Notes: generated from the letters alone by a model not told the origin. A stretch of DNA of 64,000 bases from Alphaproteobacteria bacterium (GCA_019240125.1 JAFAYW010000318.1:41147-105146); one strand, 5' to 3'; positions 16,080 through 25,185 are shown, counted from the first letter of the stretch. Made by a program: numbers and translations.

Positions 16080-16922
16080 ATGTCAAACCTCCTCGGACGC
16101 GGGCTGCACTACGCCGTTCCAAGCGCTCTGCTCCTCCTGTGGACAGCGGGGCCGGCCGCGGCGCAAAGCGTCTCGCTCAACATCGCGCCGACCGGTGGTG
16201 AAAGTTTTACCACCAACGTCGTCGGCATTCTGGCGCTGACCAGCGTCCTTGCGATCGCGCCCGGCCTGCTGATGATCGGAACATCATTCACCCGGTTGGT
16301 CATCGTATTGTCGCTGCTGCGGACTGCTCTTGGGCTGCAGCAGACGCCGCCCAACACCGTAATCATGAGCCTGGCGCTCATCCTGACCGGAACGATCATG
16401 GCGCCGTCATTTGAAGCAGCCTACCACGATGCACTGCAGCCGCTGATGAACGGCGCCATCACCGAAGAACAGGCACTGGATCGCGGCGTAAGGCCGTTTC
16501 GCAGCTTTATGGAAGCCAACACCAACGATAAAGACCTGGCTCTGTTTATCGATCTGGCAGGCTGGAAGCCGCCGGAGCATGCGGCCACTGACCATGATAC
16601 CGCGACGGAAAGTCAGTCGATCACGGCCACACATCCGGCCAAACCAGGTTCCGTCGCTCGCGCTACCCGAACCGCCATGCCGCTGCACATTCTTTGCTCG
16701 GCCTTTGTGACAAGCGAATTGTCGAAGGCCTTTCAGATCGGGTTCCTGCTGTTCCTGCCATTCCTCGTCATCGACATGGCCGTGTCGGCCATTCTGATGG
16801 GCATGGGCATGATGATGCTGCCGCCGGTTGTTGTGAGCCTGCCGTTTAAGCTGATTTTCTTTGTCCTTGTTAGCGGCTGGGAACTGGTCGCTGGCTCCCT
16901 GGTGAGGAGTTTCGCCGGATGA
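16080..16922 (+). CDS. fliP: Export gate protein FliP
   Basis: A 280-residue protein with a cleavable signal peptide (residues 1-29, ending PAAAQS). The FliP signatures are TSFTRLVIVLSLLRTALGLQ, AFVTSELSKAFQIGF and MGMGMMMLPP. Between the second and third membrane segments the periplasmic loop is about 25 residues longer than in E. coli FliP. It is rich in His/Thr/Ala (roughly residues 163-195). The ATG at 16080 was chosen because an AGAGGAACTG ribosome site and signal peptide follow from it. It overlaps fliG by 4 bases. Confidence 0.95.
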   Translation: MSNLLGRGLHYAVPSALLLLWTAGPAAAQSVSLNIAPTGGESFTTNVVGILALTSVLAIAPGLLMIGTSFTRLVIVLSLLRTALGLQQTPPNTVIMSLALILTGTIMAPSFEAAYHDALQPLMNGAITEEQALDRGVRPFRSFMEANTNDKDLALFIDLAGWKPPEHAATDHDTATESQSITATHPAKPGSVARATRTAMPLHILCSAFVTSELSKAFQIGFLLFLPFLVIDMAVSAILMGMGMMMLPPVVVSLPFKLIFFVLVSGWELVAGSLVRSFAG

Positions 16923-17986
16923 TCGCGACCGAGATGAAACGTGGTTTGTCGCCGCTAAAGGCAAATGCAGTCCCGGCCGCGCCGCCACGCTCGATTTACT
17001 GCGAAAGAGCAGCAATCATCATTATGGCTCTCGATGATGACAGATCGGAGCGGCTCCTCTCGCAGATGAGTGAGGACGAAATTCGTCGGCTCGGCGCGGC
17101 AATGGCAAAGCTCGGACGGACGGACATCGATACGGTGGAGGAGGTGATCGAAGAGTTTATCGCCCAGATAGGTCACAGCTGTAGCCTTATCGGCGGCTAT
17201 GAGGCGGCCGAGAAGTTGCTTAGCCGGTTCCTGCCGCCGGAGAAGGTGGCCGAGATCATGGATGAGGCTAAAGGCCCCAATGGCAGGAACATCTGGGATA
17301 AGCTGTCGCATATTCAGCCGCAGACGCTCTCTGGTTATCTGCGCAACGAATATCCGCAGACCGCGGCGGTGATACTGTCGCGCCTGCCGGCGCAGCACGC
17401 GGCAAAGGTGCTGCGACTGCTGCCCACCAAGGCAGCCAACGATATTTCGCTGCGCATGGTGCGTCTCACCAGCGTTCAGCGACCGGTGCTCATGGATATC
17501 GAGGATGCTCTAAAGCGCGAATTTACCAGCGTGCTCGGACGCGCTTACGAACGCGACAGCACGTCGATCGTGGCGGAGATGCTGAACCGTTCCGAGCAGG
17601 ATGTGGTCGATCGCATTCTCAGCGCTATCGAGGAAAAAGAGCCTCAGGCAGCAGCGCGCATTCGGCGCATCATGTTCACATTTGAAGATCTGCGCCGAAT
17701 CGAGCCGGGCACCTTCGGGCTGCTGATCGCCGAGGTCCCGCCAGAGCGCTTGCCCATTGCACTGGCTGGCGCCAGCGAGGAAATTCTCGCGCTCTTCACC
17801 TCGCAAATGTCTGAACGAGCTCAGAAAATGCTCACGGAGGAGCTGGAAAATCAATCCGCTCCGCGCCGGAAATCAATCGAGGAGGCGCAGTCTGAGATTA
17901 TCGGCACCGCGAAGAAGATGATTGAGGAAGGCCGGCTCGTGCTGCAGGAGCAGGACGATGAAGAGCAATCCGACAGCGATTTCTAG
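16919..17986 (+). CDS. fliG: Flagellar motor switch protein FliG
   Basis: A 355-residue C-ring protein. The N-terminal FliF-binding part has an extra 30-residue leader. The middle domain shows LSGYLRNEYPQTAAVILSRLP and the C-terminal torque domain has MFTFEDLRRIEPGTFGLLI with charged helices. FliG contacts the MotA stator. It starts inside the fliP stop (ATGA). The leader includes a second ATG (17023, MALDDDRSERLL) that would give a length nearer to other FliG proteins. Confidence 0.95.
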   Translation: MIATEMKRGLSPLKANAVPAAPPRSIYCERAAIIIMALDDDRSERLLSQMSEDEIRRLGAAMAKLGRTDIDTVEEVIEEFIAQIGHSCSLIGGYEAAEKLLSRFLPPEKVAEIMDEAKGPNGRNIWDKLSHIQPQTLSGYLRNEYPQTAAVILSRLPAQHAAKVLRLLPTKAANDISLRMVRLTSVQRPVLMDIEDALKREFTSVLGRAYERDSTSIVAEMLNRSEQDVVDRILSAIEEKEPQAAARIRRIMFTFEDLRRIEPGTFGLLIAEVPPERLPIALAGASEEILALFTSQMSERAQKMLTEELENQSAPRRKSIEEAQSEIIGTAKKMIEEGRLVLQEQDDEEQSDSDF

Positions 17987-17988
17987 TC

Positions 17989-18005
17989 TTGCGAAAATAT
18001 GTAGA
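17989..18005 (+). promoter_or_regulatory. TTGCGAAAATATGTAGA element upstream of motB
   Basis: A 17-base sequence identical to 5344-5360 upstream of flgB. It starts 3 bases after the fliG stop and ends 51 bases before the motB start. A TACAAC 16 bases after its TTGCGA could serve as a -10 box, but the same arrangement is not seen at flgB, so the promoter reading is uncertain. Confidence 0.5.
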
Positions 18006-18056
18006 TGATGTACAACATACGTGGTCCCATGAGGACCCTCCCGCCGTGGGCCTGAT

Positions 18057-18947
18057 ATGACCGGCAAGAACCGCCCCATAATCGTAAAGCGCGTGGCTGC
18101 CCATGACGATGAGCATGGGGGGCAGTGGAAGGTCGCGTATGCCGATTTCGTCACAGCGATGATGGCGTTCTTTCTGATCATGTGGTTGCTGTCTTCGGTC
18201 AGTTCGAACGATCGCGAGGTGATTGCGAAATACTTTACCAGCACCTCGCTATTCGAGATGCCCGCCGGAAACGGCGTGCTGAATGGCGGGCGTTCGGTCA
18301 TGGAGGGAGCCGACTCTAGGTCAACGCGGGGAGCATCGAGCCCCAAAGATGCGAAATCCAAAGACAATCAGAGCAGAGAGGGCCATAGCAGTCAGGCTTC
18401 GGCGGCGTCGCCCAACCGCGCCGAAACGCAGCGGCTCGAAGCGCTCAAGGCTGAGCTTGAGCAGATGATGACGGCCGGCCAGATGAACAGCGCCGCGGCG
18501 CATGTTGATGTCACCATCACATCCGAAGGATTGCGGATCCAGATATTCGACCGGGACGGTGAACCCATGTTCGCCCCCGGCGCTTCCGAGCCGCTACCCC
18601 GGCTGAAAGCCATTCTCGCCGTGATTGCCGAGGTGCTCGCTACGGTCCAGAACAGCATCGTTCTGTCCGGTCACACGGATGGCCAGTTCTTCCAGCGTAA
18701 CAACTACTCCAACTGGGAGTTGTCGGCCGATCGGGCAAACGCCGTCCGCCGGGCACTCGAGAGCGATGGCCTGGCTCCCGGTCGCGTGGTTCAAATCGAG
18801 GGCCGAGCAGCCAGCGACCCGCTTCTGCCGCAAACACCGCTTGATCCCAGAAATCGCCGGATCGCAGTGACATTGCTGCGCAGCGACTTGGACCGGTCAG
18901 GGCATCCGCCCACCGTGGCCTCACCCCAACCAGCATCGCCTTACTGA
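18057..18947 (+). CDS. motB: Stator protein MotB
   Basis: A 296-residue protein with one transmembrane helix (about residues 28-48). The ion-binding Asp is D30 in YADFVTAMMAFFLIMWLL. A plug/linker region and a C-terminal OmpA-type peptidoglycan-binding domain follow (SGHTDGQFF, NWELSADRANAVRR, DPRNRRI). Asp and the absence of a PomB-like pattern suggest a proton motor. It is unusual in not sitting next to motA, which lies 7 kb away at 25239; motB instead heads the hook operon. Confidence 0.93.
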   Translation: MTGKNRPIIVKRVAAHDDEHGGQWKVAYADFVTAMMAFFLIMWLLSSVSSNDREVIAKYFTSTSLFEMPAGNGVLNGGRSVMEGADSRSTRGASSPKDAKSKDNQSREGHSSQASAASPNRAETQRLEALKAELEQMMTAGQMNSAAAHVDVTITSEGLRIQIFDRDGEPMFAPGASEPLPRLKAILAVIAEVLATVQNSIVLSGHTDGQFFQRNNYSNWELSADRANAVRRALESDGLAPGRVVQIEGRAASDPLLPQTPLDPRNRRIAVTLLRSDLDRSGHPPTVASPQPASPY

Positions 18948-18960
18948 GGAGAAGATCGTT

Positions 18961-20265
18961 ATGTCTCTATTTTCCGCAATCGGCTCTGCCGTCTCCGGTT
19001 TGACGGCGCAGTCAACCAGCCTGTCGAATATCTCGAACAACATCGCGAACGCGTCGACCGTGGGATACAAACAATCCGACACCGATTTCGAGAGTCTTGT
19101 TTTCGGGTCGGACGCTGGTGGCACGAGTGCTCCAGGGGGCGTCGCGGCCTCGAGTAACGTCGAGGTGACGACCGGTGGTCAATTGCAAAGTACCGGCGTC
19201 AACACCGACCTGGCGATCACCGGCAATGGCTTCATGGTTGTCACCCCCAGCTCGACGGCCACCGATGGCAATTACCTGCTGACCCGCGCCGGCTCCTTTC
19301 GGCCGGATGCCAATGGAAACCTCGTCAATGCCGCGGGGTATTATCTGCAAGGACAGCCGCTGACATCGGTTGGTCCGGTCGCGGCGCCGAGCACAATGTC
19401 CAGCCTGGCGACCGTGAACATATCAAATCTCAGCGCGACTGGTTCCTCGACGAGCTCGATGACCTTTAATGCCAATCTGCCCTCGAGCGAGACCGCGTAC
19501 GCCGCCACCCCGCCATCACCCTCGACAAGCTCCATGACCTATTACGATGCGTTGGGGGGCGCGCAGTCCCTGCAATTCCAGTTCACCCCCACGGTAGCGG
19601 CAACTGCGGGTGCGCCGAACACAAACACCTGGACGATGAACATCTTCGACTCGGCCTCGACAACGCCAACCACTCCGATCGGTACCGCGACCCTGACTTT
19701 TAACGCTACCGGCGCAAATGCCGGTTCGCTCGCTTCGGTGACACCGAGCACGGGCACCTACAATGGTACCGCGGGCACTTTTACGGTTACCACGGCGAGC
19801 GGCCAGACCCTGCCGATCAACATCGGTGCGTTGAACAGCGCGTCTGGGATGACCCAGCTGGACAGCACGTACCAGACAACGCAGCTGGGCCAAAACGGCG
19901 CCGGATTTGGTGTCCTGCAAGGCGTGTCGATTGGCAACGGGGGCCTTGTCACGGCATCATTTTCCAACGGCACGACACGCCCGATCTACCAGATCAACCT
20001 TGTCACCGTGCCTAACGCCGATGGCCTGACGGCGGTGTCAGGGGATGCGTTCAAATTGTCAAACGCGTCTGGTGCCCCGATGCTCAACAACCCCGGTCAG
20101 GGGTCAGCCGGAACCATAACGGGTGGGTCGTTGGAAGGGTCAAACGTCGATCTCACGACACAGCTCACCAACATGATCGAGACGCAGCGTGCCTACTCGT
20201 CGAACGCCATGGTCGTTCAGACGAGCAGCCAGATGCTCGACACGATCAATCACCTTAACGCCTAG
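18961..20265 (+). CDS. flgE: Hook protein FlgE
   Basis: A 434-residue axial protein. The N-terminus is LFSAIGSAVSGLTAQSTSLSNISNNIANASTVGYK and the C-terminus is GSLEGSNVDLTTQLTNMIETQRAYSSNA, both typical of hook proteins. A Thr/Ser-rich D1/D2 region lies between them. The start follows GAGGAGAAGATCGTT, 13 bases after motB. FlgD (31853) caps its assembly. Confidence 0.95.
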   Translation: MSLFSAIGSAVSGLTAQSTSLSNISNNIANASTVGYKQSDTDFESLVFGSDAGGTSAPGGVAASSNVEVTTGGQLQSTGVNTDLAITGNGFMVVTPSSTATDGNYLLTRAGSFRPDANGNLVNAAGYYLQGQPLTSVGPVAAPSTMSSLATVNISNLSATGSSTSSMTFNANLPSSETAYAATPPSPSTSSMTYYDALGGAQSLQFQFTPTVAATAGAPNTNTWTMNIFDSASTTPTTPIGTATLTFNATGANAGSLASVTPSTGTYNGTAGTFTVTTASGQTLPINIGALNSASGMTQLDSTYQTTQLGQNGAGFGVLQGVSIGNGGLVTASFSNGTTRPIYQINLVTVPNADGLTAVSGDAFKLSNASGAPMLNNPGQGSAGTITGGSLEGSNVDLTTQLTNMIETQRAYSSNAMVVQTSSQMLDTINHLNA

Positions 20266-20281
20266 AGAAGTGGATTGACCG

Positions 20282-21757
20282 ATGTCCATCCAGGGTGCGC
20301 TGTTGACGTCGCTGTCTTCGCTCAACGTGCTGGGACAGCAGACCAATCTGATCTCCAACAACATCGCCAACGCCAACACGCCCGGGTACGCGCAGGAAAA
20401 CCTGCAGCTTTCCGAGCTGCTCGGCAATGGGATGGGAAGCGGGGTAGTGGCCGGGCAGGTCAGCGTGTTGGCGAACGACGCTGCGGCAGCGGTCGCCAAC
20501 CAGGCCTCGGGCTCGGCGGCCTACAGCCAGCAGATGTCGAGCGCATTGGCGGCCTACACCAGCGCCCTCGGACAGCCCTCGGATACATCGTCGCTCTCGT
20601 CACAGCTGTCGGCATTCACGACGGCCCTGACGACGCTTTCGGCGACGCCGGCGGACGGTACAGCCCAATCGGGCGCCGTCAACGCCGCCCAGTCGCTCAC
20701 TCAGACCTTCAACAGCTTGAGCGGGAGTATCTCGTCCCAGCGCGAGCAGGCCGATCAGGCGATTGCCGTGGGTGTTGCCAGTGTCAACAATACCTTGAAC
20801 CAGCTCGCGCAAAACGAGACGGCGCGGCAGGTCGCACAAGCAACCGGTCAATCAACGGCGAACTTCATCAATCAGAGATCGCAGCTCTTGTCGAATCTGG
20901 CGACCGAGCTCCCGATCCAGGTTCACCAATCCGGCGGCGGTGGTATTACGGTCACGACGGATCGGGGGACAACGCTATATGACGGCTCGGTACACCCGCT
21001 GTCGTTTACGGCGACCCCCGTCATCCCCAGCAGCATGCGGGTCACTGCCGATCCCTCAAACGGGCTTACCGGCGGGTTGTCACAGGTGAGCGCGGACGGG
21101 CAACCGATCGCCATGTCGCAGTCCGGAAGCATCGCCGCCAATCTGCAATTGCGCGATGTGACGCTGCCCGGTTTCAGCGACCAGCTCGACCTCCTGGCGG
21201 GGAACCTGATTGGTACGTTTCAGACCGCTGATCCCACGGTTTCTGCCGGGCAGGCCGGCCTCTTCACGGCAGGCGGAGCGGCACTCGATACCACCAATCC
21301 AGCCGCGATCGCCGGTCTGGCCGCGAACATTTCAGTCAATTCGATGGTCGACCCGAGCCGGGGCGGCGCGACGTGGCGCATCACTACCGGTGTCCAGGCT
21401 GCAAGTCAGGGAACAACCTCGAACAATTCAACTCTTATCGGCTTTGTGAACGCGTTGCAGTCGTCCCAATCGGCGACGGCTATCGCGGGCCTCCCGACCG
21501 CGGCGTCACTCAGCGATGCCGTGTCGCAGGTCTCCGGCGATCAGCAGGCTGCCTCTTCGACCTGGACCAGCCTGAACACCTCCCGCACGCAGCAGGCAAC
21601 GGCCGCACAAACGGCACTCAGCAATCAAACCGGCGTGAATATCGATGACCAGATGCAGCGGCTGTTGATTGTGCAGCAGACCTACCAGGCGAGTGCGGAA
21701 GTCATTCAGACGGCGTCCAGCATGATGAATTCGCTGCTCAGCATCATACAAGCTTAA
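20282..21757 (+). CDS. flgK: Hook-filament junction protein FlgK
   Basis: A 491-residue protein with the axial N-terminus (SLNVLGQQTNLISNNIANANTPGYAQ), a FlgK-type segment with INQRSQLLSNLATELPI, and the C-terminus QMQRLLIVQQTYQASAEVIQ. It forms the first junction zone between hook and filament, with FlgL encoded next. FlgN (288) is its likely chaperone. Confidence 0.93.
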   Translation: MSIQGALLTSLSSLNVLGQQTNLISNNIANANTPGYAQENLQLSELLGNGMGSGVVAGQVSVLANDAAAAVANQASGSAAYSQQMSSALAAYTSALGQPSDTSSLSSQLSAFTTALTTLSATPADGTAQSGAVNAAQSLTQTFNSLSGSISSQREQADQAIAVGVASVNNTLNQLAQNETARQVAQATGQSTANFINQRSQLLSNLATELPIQVHQSGGGGITVTTDRGTTLYDGSVHPLSFTATPVIPSSMRVTADPSNGLTGGLSQVSADGQPIAMSQSGSIAANLQLRDVTLPGFSDQLDLLAGNLIGTFQTADPTVSAGQAGLFTAGGAALDTTNPAAIAGLAANISVNSMVDPSRGGATWRITTGVQAASQGTTSNNSTLIGFVNALQSSQSATAIAGLPTAASLSDAVSQVSGDQQAASSTWTSLNTSRTQQATAAQTALSNQTGVNIDDQMQRLLIVQQTYQASAEVIQTASSMMNSLLSIIQA

Positions 21758-21767
21758 GGAGGGTCCA

Positions 21768-22838
21768 ATGATGGATCGGATCAGCTCATTTGGCGCTTCA
21801 GTACAAATGGGTTACCAGATCAACTCGATGCAGTCGCAACTCAACCGCTTGGTCGGCGAAACGTCCTCCGGGCGAAAGGCTAACCCCGAAGCATCGCTGG
21901 GGACCGCGGCGGCACTGTTGTACCAACTGCAGAGCCAGTCGGATCAGCAGAGCGGATTGCAGACCGAACTTACCGTCGCCTCGCAGCGTCTCGATACCGC
22001 ACAGACGGCGCTCACCAGTTTGTCGTCTTCCGTTGAGACGATGGTGAACGCCGCCAACGGGATCTCGGCTGGTGACGATGTAGCCCTGTCAGCGGTGGGC
22101 AGCCAGGCGACGAGCGCAATCAACCAGGTCATGAGCCTGCTCAACACCAGTTTCGACGGTACTGGTGTTTTCGGAGGCGATAGTGTCGCGCAACCGGTCA
22201 AGCCGGCTGATGCATCCGGCGGCTTGTCCTCAATTGTACAAAATGTCCTAAGTGCCGCAGTGAGCGCGAAGGGAGCCCCTCTGACTCAGAGCGATGTCAG
22301 CAATCTGATCAGTGGGCCAAATGGCCTGGCCAGCGTCTTTGCCGACACCAACACCGATCCGACACAGCGTTATGCCGGGGGAGTTTATACCGGCAGTACC
22401 GACGGACAGCCCACCAAGGTCATCATTGGCGCCAACCAGACCGTGCAGTACGACAGCAGCGCCAATCAGCCCGCGTTTCGCGATCTACTGAAAGGCCTGT
22501 CGATGCTCAGCATGTTGAGCGCCCCGTCTTCGCAGCTCGACGACACCGCCAAAAATGCGCTACTGACTCAGGCAGGATCGGTACTGACGAGCGCGCAAAA
22601 AGAACTGACGGATCTGCAGGGAAATCTGGGCAGCGTGCAGGCGACAGTGTCATCGGCATCGGACGCACAACAATCGGCGGCGGCGGCTACGCAAGCGCAG
22701 ATCCTGAACTATGTGCAAGCCGATACCTACAGTGATTCTACACAGATCAGCACCCTTCAGACGCAACTGCAGGCATCATATTCGCTGACCTCGCAGATCT
22801 CGCAGCTCAGCCTCGTTCACTACATGCCGACAAACTGA
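21768..22838 (+). CDS. flgL: Hook-filament junction protein FlgL
   Basis: A 356-residue flagellin-like protein: N-terminus SMQSQLNRLVGETSSGRKANPEA, C-terminal heptad region with STLQTQLQASYSLTSQISQL. AAGGAGGG lies just upstream; either of two adjacent ATG codons (21768 or 21771) can start it. It follows flgK by 10 bases and precedes flgI by 10. Confidence 0.92.
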   Translation: MMDRISSFGASVQMGYQINSMQSQLNRLVGETSSGRKANPEASLGTAAALLYQLQSQSDQQSGLQTELTVASQRLDTAQTALTSLSSSVETMVNAANGISAGDDVALSAVGSQATSAINQVMSLLNTSFDGTGVFGGDSVAQPVKPADASGGLSSIVQNVLSAAVSAKGAPLTQSDVSNLISGPNGLASVFADTNTDPTQRYAGGVYTGSTDGQPTKVIIGANQTVQYDSSANQPAFRDLLKGLSMLSMLSAPSSQLDDTAKNALLTQAGSVLTSAQKELTDLQGNLGSVQATVSSASDAQQSAAAATQAQILNYVQADTYSDSTQISTLQTQLQASYSLTSQISQLSLVHYMPTN

Positions 22839-22848
22839 TTGGTGCGTC

Positions 22849-23979
22849 ATGATAGCTTTTAACGGCAGAATGCCGAAATTTGTTGGAGCTCTGGCGCTGG
22901 GTGTACTCGCCGGCGTACTGCCCGCCCGCGCGCAATCGCCTGTCAGCCTGCGCGATCTCGTATCGATTGAAGGGGTTCGCACCAACCAGCTGGTGGGATA
23001 TGGGCTGGTGGTCGGGCTCGGCGGGACCGGCGACACGCTGCGCAACTCACAATTCACGCAACAATCCATGAGTGCGATGCTCGAACGGATGGGAGTGAAT
23101 GTGAATGGTTTGCAGATGCAGACGCGAAATACCGCCGCGGTCGTCGTCACCGCCAGCTTGCCGGCCTTCGCGCGACAAGGTGTGCCGATCGACGTTCAGG
23201 TGTCATCGCTGGGTGATGCCAAGGCGCTGACGGGCGGAATGCTGATGGTAACGCCGCTGATGGGCGCTGATGGCGAGGTCTATGCCGTTGCGCAGGGACC
23301 GGTGGTCGTCGGTGGCTACCAGGCTGCCGGTGCCGGCCAGAGTGTAACGCAGGGCGTCCAGACAGGTGGCCGAATTCCCGGCGGTGCCACGGTCGAGCGC
23401 GAGGTGGCGAACACCCTCGATAATCTTCAACAGCTTAATCTCGCCTTGCGCGCGCCGGACTTTACCACTGCATCCCGCATCGCCGAGGCGATCAACGGCG
23501 AATTGCAGGGCGCCGCGGCGACGGCGACAGATAATGGCACCGTCAGTGTCGCCGTGCCCGCCAACTACACCCGGCACGTCACGGAGCTACTGGCAAAACT
23601 CGAGCATATCCAGATCAAGCCGGATCAGGCGGCGCGTATCGTGATCGATGAGAAAAGCGGGACGATCGTCGTCGGCGCGGATGTCAGGCTCGATACGGTG
23701 GCGGTGACACATGGCAACCTGACGGTGAAGGTGAGCGAGTCCCCGAATGTCAGCCAGCCCGCGCCGTTTTCGAATGGCCAGACCGTCGTCACCCCGAACA
23801 CCCGCATCGATCTCAACGATCATGCCGACAAGCATCTGCAGGTGCTCCGCCCGCGTGCCACGTTGAACGATCTGGTGGCCGGCCTCAACGCCTTGGGCCT
23901 TGGGCCTCGCGACCTCATCCAGGTTCTCAATGCCCTGAAGGCCTCTGGAGCACTGCACGCCGAATTGGTATTCATCTAG
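22849..23979 (+). CDS. flgI: P-ring protein FlgI
   Basis: A 376-residue periplasmic protein with a signal peptide (residues 1-28, ending LPARAQS). The FlgI segments are VRTNQLVGYGLVVGLGGTGD, NVNGLQMQTRNTAAVVVTA, and a C-terminus with ATLNDLVAGLNALGLGPRDL. It forms the bushing in the peptidoglycan layer. Last gene of the motB-flgE-flgK-flgL run, followed by a strong terminator. Confidence 0.96.
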   Translation: MIAFNGRMPKFVGALALGVLAGVLPARAQSPVSLRDLVSIEGVRTNQLVGYGLVVGLGGTGDTLRNSQFTQQSMSAMLERMGVNVNGLQMQTRNTAAVVVTASLPAFARQGVPIDVQVSSLGDAKALTGGMLMVTPLMGADGEVYAVAQGPVVVGGYQAAGAGQSVTQGVQTGGRIPGGATVEREVANTLDNLQQLNLALRAPDFTTASRIAEAINGELQGAAATATDNGTVSVAVPANYTRHVTELLAKLEHIQIKPDQAARIVIDEKSGTIVVGADVRLDTVAVTHGNLTVKVSESPNVSQPAPFSNGQTVVTPNTRIDLNDHADKHLQVLRPRATLNDLVAGLNALGLGPRDLIQVLNALKASGALHAELVFI

Positions 23980-24070
23980 ATGTGAGCTGCGGGTGGTGGG
24001 GCTCTGCAATTCACAACCCACCGGTACGGCATGCTCAGGAAGCAGTCTCACTGCGCGGTGCACACTCCGA

Positions 24071-24104
24071 AAAAAAGGCCGCGGATCAAACCGCGGCTTT
24101 TTTT
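24071..24104. terminator. Strong bidirectional terminator
   Basis: GCCGCGG (24078-24084) and CCGCGGC (24091-24097) form a 7-bp stem with a 6-base loop, flanked by six A on the left and seven T on the right. It lies between the convergent flgI and transglycosylase genes and should stop transcription from both sides. Confidence 0.9.
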
Positions 24105-24108
24105 GCGT

Positions 24109-24143
24109 CTGATGGCTGATGGCTGATGGCTGATGGCTGATGG
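24109..24143. repeat. Five tandem copies of CTGATGG
   Basis: Five exact, head-to-tail copies of the 7-mer CTGATGG directly after the flgI terminator and before the end of the convergent transglycosylase gene. It is non-coding and of a length that may vary between strains by slippage. Confidence 0.9.
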
Positions 24144-24194
24144 CGACGAAACGCTGCTGACGTCGACGCCGCCTCGCAATGCCGAAAGACGCGT

Positions 24195-25136
24195 TTACGA
24201 CGTCATCTGCAATGCGGTCAGCACCGCTGGCGGCATCTCCGGGCCGAGGCCGTTTCGATGCGTGCGCGTCACGCTGCTTCGTTGGTCGGACTGGGTGAAT
24301 GCCGAAACCAGCGAGGCCATAACCTGGCTTTCACCCAGGCTCTTCAAAACGGTGGGGGTGGCGACACCCCAACCGGCGGCGCTTGACTCTGGTGCATCCG
24401 GCGCATTGCCGGTGACCTTACTGGCAGCCTGCCGGACTCCGGCGCCGATGTTCGTCGCGTCAGCCAGCATCGACGAGCCCCCGGTGAGAGGACTGACATC
24501 AGCGACAGCCTGCCGGACGCGGTTCTGCAAATTGTCCATGAATTGCGCCACCGTATAGGGGCTCCCGTTTCTGGCATAGAACATGGTCGCATTCGCGTGT
24601 GCCGCGGCCGGTATGACACTGGCCGCCGCCTGGTTGGGGGCGGCTGAGATCATCTGCCGGGCACCGCCGACGCCAAGGAAATGCGCGAGATAGATCTCGC
24701 CCGGCGTCGCCGGCCGTCCAAGGCTCGCACTCAGCGTGTTCGACATATCGCGCATGTAATCTCCAGCCAATGCCGCGGCCGATGATGGATCGTTCCGCAG
24801 ATCGAGAATGCGCTTGCGCATCGCCGGATCGGAGGTTGTCAGTCGTCCACCATGATCGACGATGGCGGCGGCTTCCGGTGCCAGGCCGTGCTCGACGCCA
24901 TGCTCTTTTACCGCGTTCAGCCAGGTCTGCTGGGTGAACTGAAACAGGCCTGAGGCGGACGAGGTGCTCGCCTGCGCGCCCGGTTGAAAGCCGCTTTCCA
25001 GCTTCGCGGTTGCCATCATCAGTTCAAAGGGGATGCCGCTGCTCGCACTGGCTTTGCGAATTGCGGAAGATACGGTAGCATCGACCGCGGGGACGATATC
25101 GCTGGAAGCCGCAGCGGCGGCGATAGGATCGGTCAA
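24195..25136 (-). CDS. Lytic transglycosylase of the flagellar rod
   Basis: A protein of about 313 residues with a lysozyme-like SLT domain in its first half: the catalytic Glu lies in ATAKLESGF, followed by SASGLFQFTQQTWL and YLAHFLGVGGA. The C-terminal 150 residues are helical and unassigned. It likely opens peptidoglycan for the rod, complementing a FlgJ that lacks a muramidase domain. A TTG at 25136 is chosen as start because AAGGAG lies 6 bases upstream; the alternative ATG at 25172 has no ribosome site. No signal peptide is visible, so export through the flagellar system is possible. It is divergent from motA. Confidence 0.8.
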   Translation of the reverse strand: MTDPIAAAAASSDIVPAVDATVSSAIRKASASSGIPFELMMATAKLESGFQPGAQASTSSASGLFQFTQQTWLNAVKEHGVEHGLAPEAAAIVDHGGRLTTSDPAMRKRILDLRNDPSSAAALAGDYMRDMSNTLSASLGRPATPGEIYLAHFLGVGGARQMISAAPNQAAASVIPAAAHANATMFYARNGSPYTVAQFMDNLQNRVRQAVADVSPLTGGSSMLADATNIGAGVRQAASKVTGNAPDAPESSAAGWGVATPTVLKSLGESQVMASLVSAFTQSDQRSSVTRTHRNGLGPEMPPAVLTALQMTS

Positions 25137-25153
25137 AGGCTTCTCCTTTACAA

Positions 25154-25185
25154 TGCGAAAATCTAGTAGCATGTTTGTGCGAAAA
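25154..25185. promoter_or_regulatory. Paired TGCGAAAA elements before motA
   Basis: TGCGAAAAT at 25154-25162 and TGCGAAAA at 25178-25185 lie 24 bases apart in the same orientation, each followed by a CTAG (25163, 25190). They sit in the divergent gap between the transglycosylase and motA. The roughly two-helical-turn spacing suggests two bound protein units on one DNA face. Confidence 0.5.
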
